In this document: positions 61,688-64,000 of the stretch, one piece after another
Layout: each line of letters opens with the position of its first letter
How positions within the stretch are numbered: position 1 is the stretch's first letter
NCBI RefSeq assembly: GCF_021531255.1
Contig: NZ_JAFBIO010000001.1
Span: forward strand, 434,001-498,000
Source of the DNA: Allofournierella massiliensis
Lineage (GTDB): Bacteria; Bacillota; Clostridia; Oscillospirales; Ruminococcaceae
Direction: 5' to 3'
Length of the DNA stretch: 64,000 nucleotides
Notes under the pieces: generated by a model
What the model was told of the DNA's origin: nothing
The model's input: only the letters and a program-made list of their open reading frames with translations
The model's database searches: none
Program-made: the position numbers and the translations under genes

Positions 61688-62551
61688 TCACAAAGTACGG
61701 GTGGCGTCCCGGTGCTGGATGCTGGGGCAGTAGCCCAGCTTCTGGCAGTATTCCCCGATCAACCGGGCAAAGGTGATGGACCGGTGCTTGCCGCCGGTAC
61801 ATCCGATGGCGATGGTCAGCTGGCTCTTGCCCTCCTTCACATAGAGGGGCAGGGAGAATTCCAGCAGGCTTTCCAGCCGGGCCAGAAGGGTCTTGGATTC
61901 CTCAAACTGCATCACATAGTCCACCACTTCCTGGTCCAGGCCGGTTTTTTCCTTCAGCTCGGGCACGTAGAAGGGGTTGGGCAGGCAGCGCACATCATAG
62001 ACGATGTCGGCCTCCTTGGGCAGGCCGTATTTAAAGCCGAAGGACATGACCGTGAGGGCCATAGGCTTCTGGGCACTGTTCAAAAACAGGCTGCAAATCC
62101 GCTCCTTATGCTGGGCGGTGGTGAGCAGAGAGGTATCCACAATGTAATTGGCCCGCTCGTACATGGGCCGCAGGATCCGCCGCTCTTCCCGGATGGCGTC
62201 GCTGGTGGAAAGCCCCATGCTCAGGCTGATGGGGTGGCGGCGGCGGGTCTCCTTATAGCGGCGCTCCAGCACATCATCGCTGGCATCCAGAAACAGGATC
62301 TGGTACTGGGCATGCTGCTCGTCCAGGCTGGCCAGGGCCGACTGGATCTCCTTGGAGGAGCGGGCTCCCCGGATATCCAGCACCACGGCCACCTTGCTCA
62401 GCATATTTTCGCCCTGCTGGGCAAATTCCAGCAGACGAGGTACCAGCCCGGCCGGGATATTGTCGATGCAGAAATAGCCGATATCTTCCAGCACGTTCAC
62501 TGCCAGGGACTTGCCCGCCCCGGACAAGCCCGTTACAACCAACAGATCCAT
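61688..62551 (-). CDS. rapZ: RapZ/YvcJ nucleotide-binding RNase adapter
   Basis: A 287-residue P-loop protein. VVTGLSGAGKSLAVNVLEDIGYFCIDNIP is the family N-terminus with Walker A GLSGAGKS. The C-terminal GCTGGKHRSITFA is the conserved phosphate-binding motif of the RNA/glucosamine-6-P-binding domain. In E. coli it links RNase E to small-RNA decay; in Bacillus YvcJ affects competence. It sits 16 bp before whiA. Confidence 0.95.
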   Translation of the reverse strand: MDLLVVTGLSGAGKSLAVNVLEDIGYFCIDNIPAGLVPRLLEFAQQGENMLSKVAVVLDIRGARSSKEIQSALASLDEQHAQYQILFLDASDDVLERRYKETRRRHPISLSMGLSTSDAIREERRILRPMYERANYIVDTSLLTTAQHKERICSLFLNSAQKPMALTVMSFGFKYGLPKEADIVYDVRCLPNPFYVPELKEKTGLDQEVVDYVMQFEESKTLLARLESLLEFSLPLYVKEGKSQLTIAIGCTGGKHRSITFARLIGEYCQKLGYCPSIQHRDATRTL

Positions 62552-62605
62552 CCTGTTCTCACTCCTTTTCCTTTCCCCTCATAAATTGCTTTTTCCCAAC
62601 CGAAC

Positions 62606-63511
62606 TCAGCGGATGACCCGGATCTCCTTTTCCAGCAGGTAACCGGTTTTTTCCTGCACGATCCGCTGCACATCCCGGGCCACCTGCAGCACCTGCTCAC
62701 AGGTAGCCTGGCCCAGGTTCACCACAAAACCGCTGTGCTTCTCGCTGACGGCGGCGTCCCCCACCCGGTAGCCTTTCAGGCCGCACTGCTCGATGAGAGC
62801 GGCGGCAAAGGCCCCTTCGGGCCGCTTGAAGGTGCTGCCCGCGCTGGGGTATTCCAGGGGCTGCTTTTCCTTGCGGCGGGCCAGCAGCTCCTCCATTTTC
62901 TTTTGCACCTGGTCGGCCGTGGCGGGCTTGAGCCGCAGCCGGGCTTCCAGGATATACCAGGGCTTCTGGGCAAAGACGCTGGCCCGGTAGCCCAGGCCCA
63001 GCTCCCCGGCGGGCAAGGTGCGGACGCAGCCCTCCTCATCCAAAAAGCGCACCTCTTCCAGCACGTCCTTCATCTCGCCCCCATAGGCGCCTGCGTTCAT
63101 GTAAATCCCCCCGCCCAGAGAGCCGGGGATGCCATAGGCGAATTCCAGCCCGCCCAGGCCCCGCCCGGCCGCAGCCTGGCAGAGCCGGTTCAGCGGGACG
63201 CCGCAGCCGGCGGTGAGGCAATCGCCCTCCCCGCCGATCTCTTCCCGCATGCCGCGGGTGGAGATGACGGCCCCTTCATAGCCTTCATCCGAAAAGAGCA
63301 CGTTGGTGCCCATGCCCAGCACAAAGCTGCGCACCCCCTGCCGCCGGCAGAAGTTGAGCAGCCCGGCCAGCTGGGCCTGATCGGCAGGGCGGCAGAACAA
63401 GGCCGCCGGCCCCCCGATGTGAAAACTGGTGTACTTTTTCAGGGGCTCGTTTGCCGCATAGGCGATCCCCTGCTGATCCGCAAATTCTCTCAGCTCTTTC
63501 AGCTGATCCAT
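62606..63511 (-). CDS. murB: UDP-N-acetylenolpyruvoylglucosamine reductase MurB
   Basis: A 301-residue flavoenzyme making UDP-N-acetylmuramate for peptidoglycan. FAD-binding segments are YTSFHIGGPA, GMGTNVLFSD and FAYGIPGSLGG. The proton-donor Ser is in YPSAGSTFKRPEG, and the C-terminal HSGFVVNLG carries the conserved region of the type IIa form. The length and gene order (next to rapZ) are normal for clostridia. Confidence 0.96.
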   Translation of the reverse strand: MDQLKELREFADQQGIAYAANEPLKKYTSFHIGGPAALFCRPADQAQLAGLLNFCRRQGVRSFVLGMGTNVLFSDEGYEGAVISTRGMREEIGGEGDCLTAGCGVPLNRLCQAAAGRGLGGLEFAYGIPGSLGGGIYMNAGAYGGEMKDVLEEVRFLDEEGCVRTLPAGELGLGYRASVFAQKPWYILEARLRLKPATADQVQKKMEELLARRKEKQPLEYPSAGSTFKRPEGAFAAALIEQCGLKGYRVGDAAVSEKHSGFVVNLGQATCEQVLQVARDVQRIVQEKTGYLLEKEIRVIR

Positions 63512-63540
63512 GTATTTCTCCCCTATCTACTGGTTGTGAT

Positions 63541-64000
63541 TCAGCCCCGGGCCAGATACGCCGCCCCGATCAGCCCCGCCTCGTTGTACAATACGCAGGA
63601 GCGCACCTCGGTATGGCGGGTCAGGTTGCGGGCATAGTTCTCCTCTTTCAGGGCCCGGCGAATGGGCTCCAGCAGCACCTCGCCCTGGCGGGATACGCCG
63701 CCCCCGATGCAGACGACCTCCGGCTGGAAGATGTTCACCAGGTTGACCACCCCACAGCTCACATAGCCGATCCAGTCCTCAAAGAGCTGGCGGGCCAGGG
63801 CGTCCCCCTCATGGTAGGCATCAAAGATTTTTTTGGCGTTAAGGGCTTCCGGGCTGCCGGCCAGCCGCCAGAGGGCCGACTCGGGGTGGGACTTCATGGC
63901 CTCGGCCCCAAAGCGCACCAGAGCAGCGGCAGAGGCATACCGCTCCCAGCAGCCGTGCCGCCCGCAGGTGCAGGGCAGGCCGTCCTTGACAATGACGGTA
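63541..64000 (-). CDS. ROK-family glucokinase, C-terminal part (runs off the window)
   Basis: About 152 codons of the C-terminus, continuing beyond the right edge. The zinc/structure motif CTCGRHGCWERYASA (CxCGxxGCxE) and the later CIGGGVSRQG are ROK signatures. It phosphorylates glucose or a related sugar (glucokinase most likely, given neighbours). The N-terminal ATP and substrate parts are outside the window. Confidence 0.88.
   Translation of the reverse strand, partial: TVIVKDGLPCTCGRHGCWERYASAAALVRFGAEAMKSHPESALWRLAGSPEALNAKKIFDAYHEGDALARQLFEDWIGYVSCGVVNLVNIFQPEVVCIGGGVSRQGEVLLEPIRRALKEENYARNLTRHTEVRSCVLYNEAGLIGAAYLARG

Overview
The window looks like chromosomal DNA of a GC-rich, endospore-forming member of the Clostridia, probably Oscillospiraceae/Ruminococcaceae. 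The evidence is a T-box riboswitch, sporulation genes (sigK, yunB), the WhiA/RapZ pair, SorC, KtrAB and DUF815 families typical of Firmicutes, AGGAGG-type ribosome binding sites, and near-consensus sigma-A promoters. The species assignment is inference. No phage, IS element, CRISPR array or rRNA was seen. There are two tRNA genes: Leu(UAA) near the left edge and Ser(GGA) near 56 kb. LAYOUT. 0.2-3.4 kb: tRNA-Leu, a large polytopic membrane protein and an RluA-type pseudouridine synthase. 3.4-7.5 kb: a SorC regulator and an operon of dhaL, a broken dhaK, an LsrF-like aldolase/thiolase and a small VOC-like protein. 7.5-12.2 kb (minus): nitroreductase, an acyltransferase-like membrane protein, a Cys-rich protein, ligA and yunB. 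12.3-13.6 kb: lysA. 13.7-21.4 kb (minus): a cassette from fructose-6-P to GDP-L-fucose (gmd, fcl, manC, phosphohexomutase, a three-part ManC/cupin/ManA fusion) with cobO at its end and a divergent AraC regulator. 22.5-40 kb: a patchwork of small regulators, hydrolases, flavodoxins, an Ile-type T-box plus ilvA, and an unusual DUF5714-ArsC fusion. 40.3-46.9 kb: a potassium locus with a KdpD N-terminal fragment, KtrB, KtrA, an unknown anchored protein, a full KdpD and KdpE. 47-54.7 kb: broken Vat-like and MgtA genes, DUF2200, a macrodomain protein, an Fnr-like regulator, and a TetR-controlled set of membrane proteins. 54.8-64 kb: sigK, DUF1294, tRNA-Ser, then the conserved minus-strand run ROK kinase - murB - rapZ - whiA - dnaE - pfkA. 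HOW IT WORKS TOGETHER. The right end and the ligA/lysA part are intact core genes. The sugar-nucleotide cassette should supply GDP-mannose and GDP-L-fucose for glycan synthesis, but no glycosyltransferase lies beside it. The K+ locus pairs KdpDE with Ktr rather than with the Kdp ATPase. A striking pattern is that several accessory genes keep both ends but have lost the middle (dhaK, a SAM methyltransferase, an SGNH hydrolase, the mgtA A-domain), while others carry single frameshifts or a stop codon (a TetR, a membrane protein, mgtA). Core genes in the same window are clean, which argues for real decay of accessory genes rather than only sequencing error. The best leads are the ManC-cupin-ManA fusion, the KtrBA-X-KdpDE locus with phased direct repeats, the DUF5714-ArsC fusion, and the paired TetR operators in front of uncharacterised membrane proteins.
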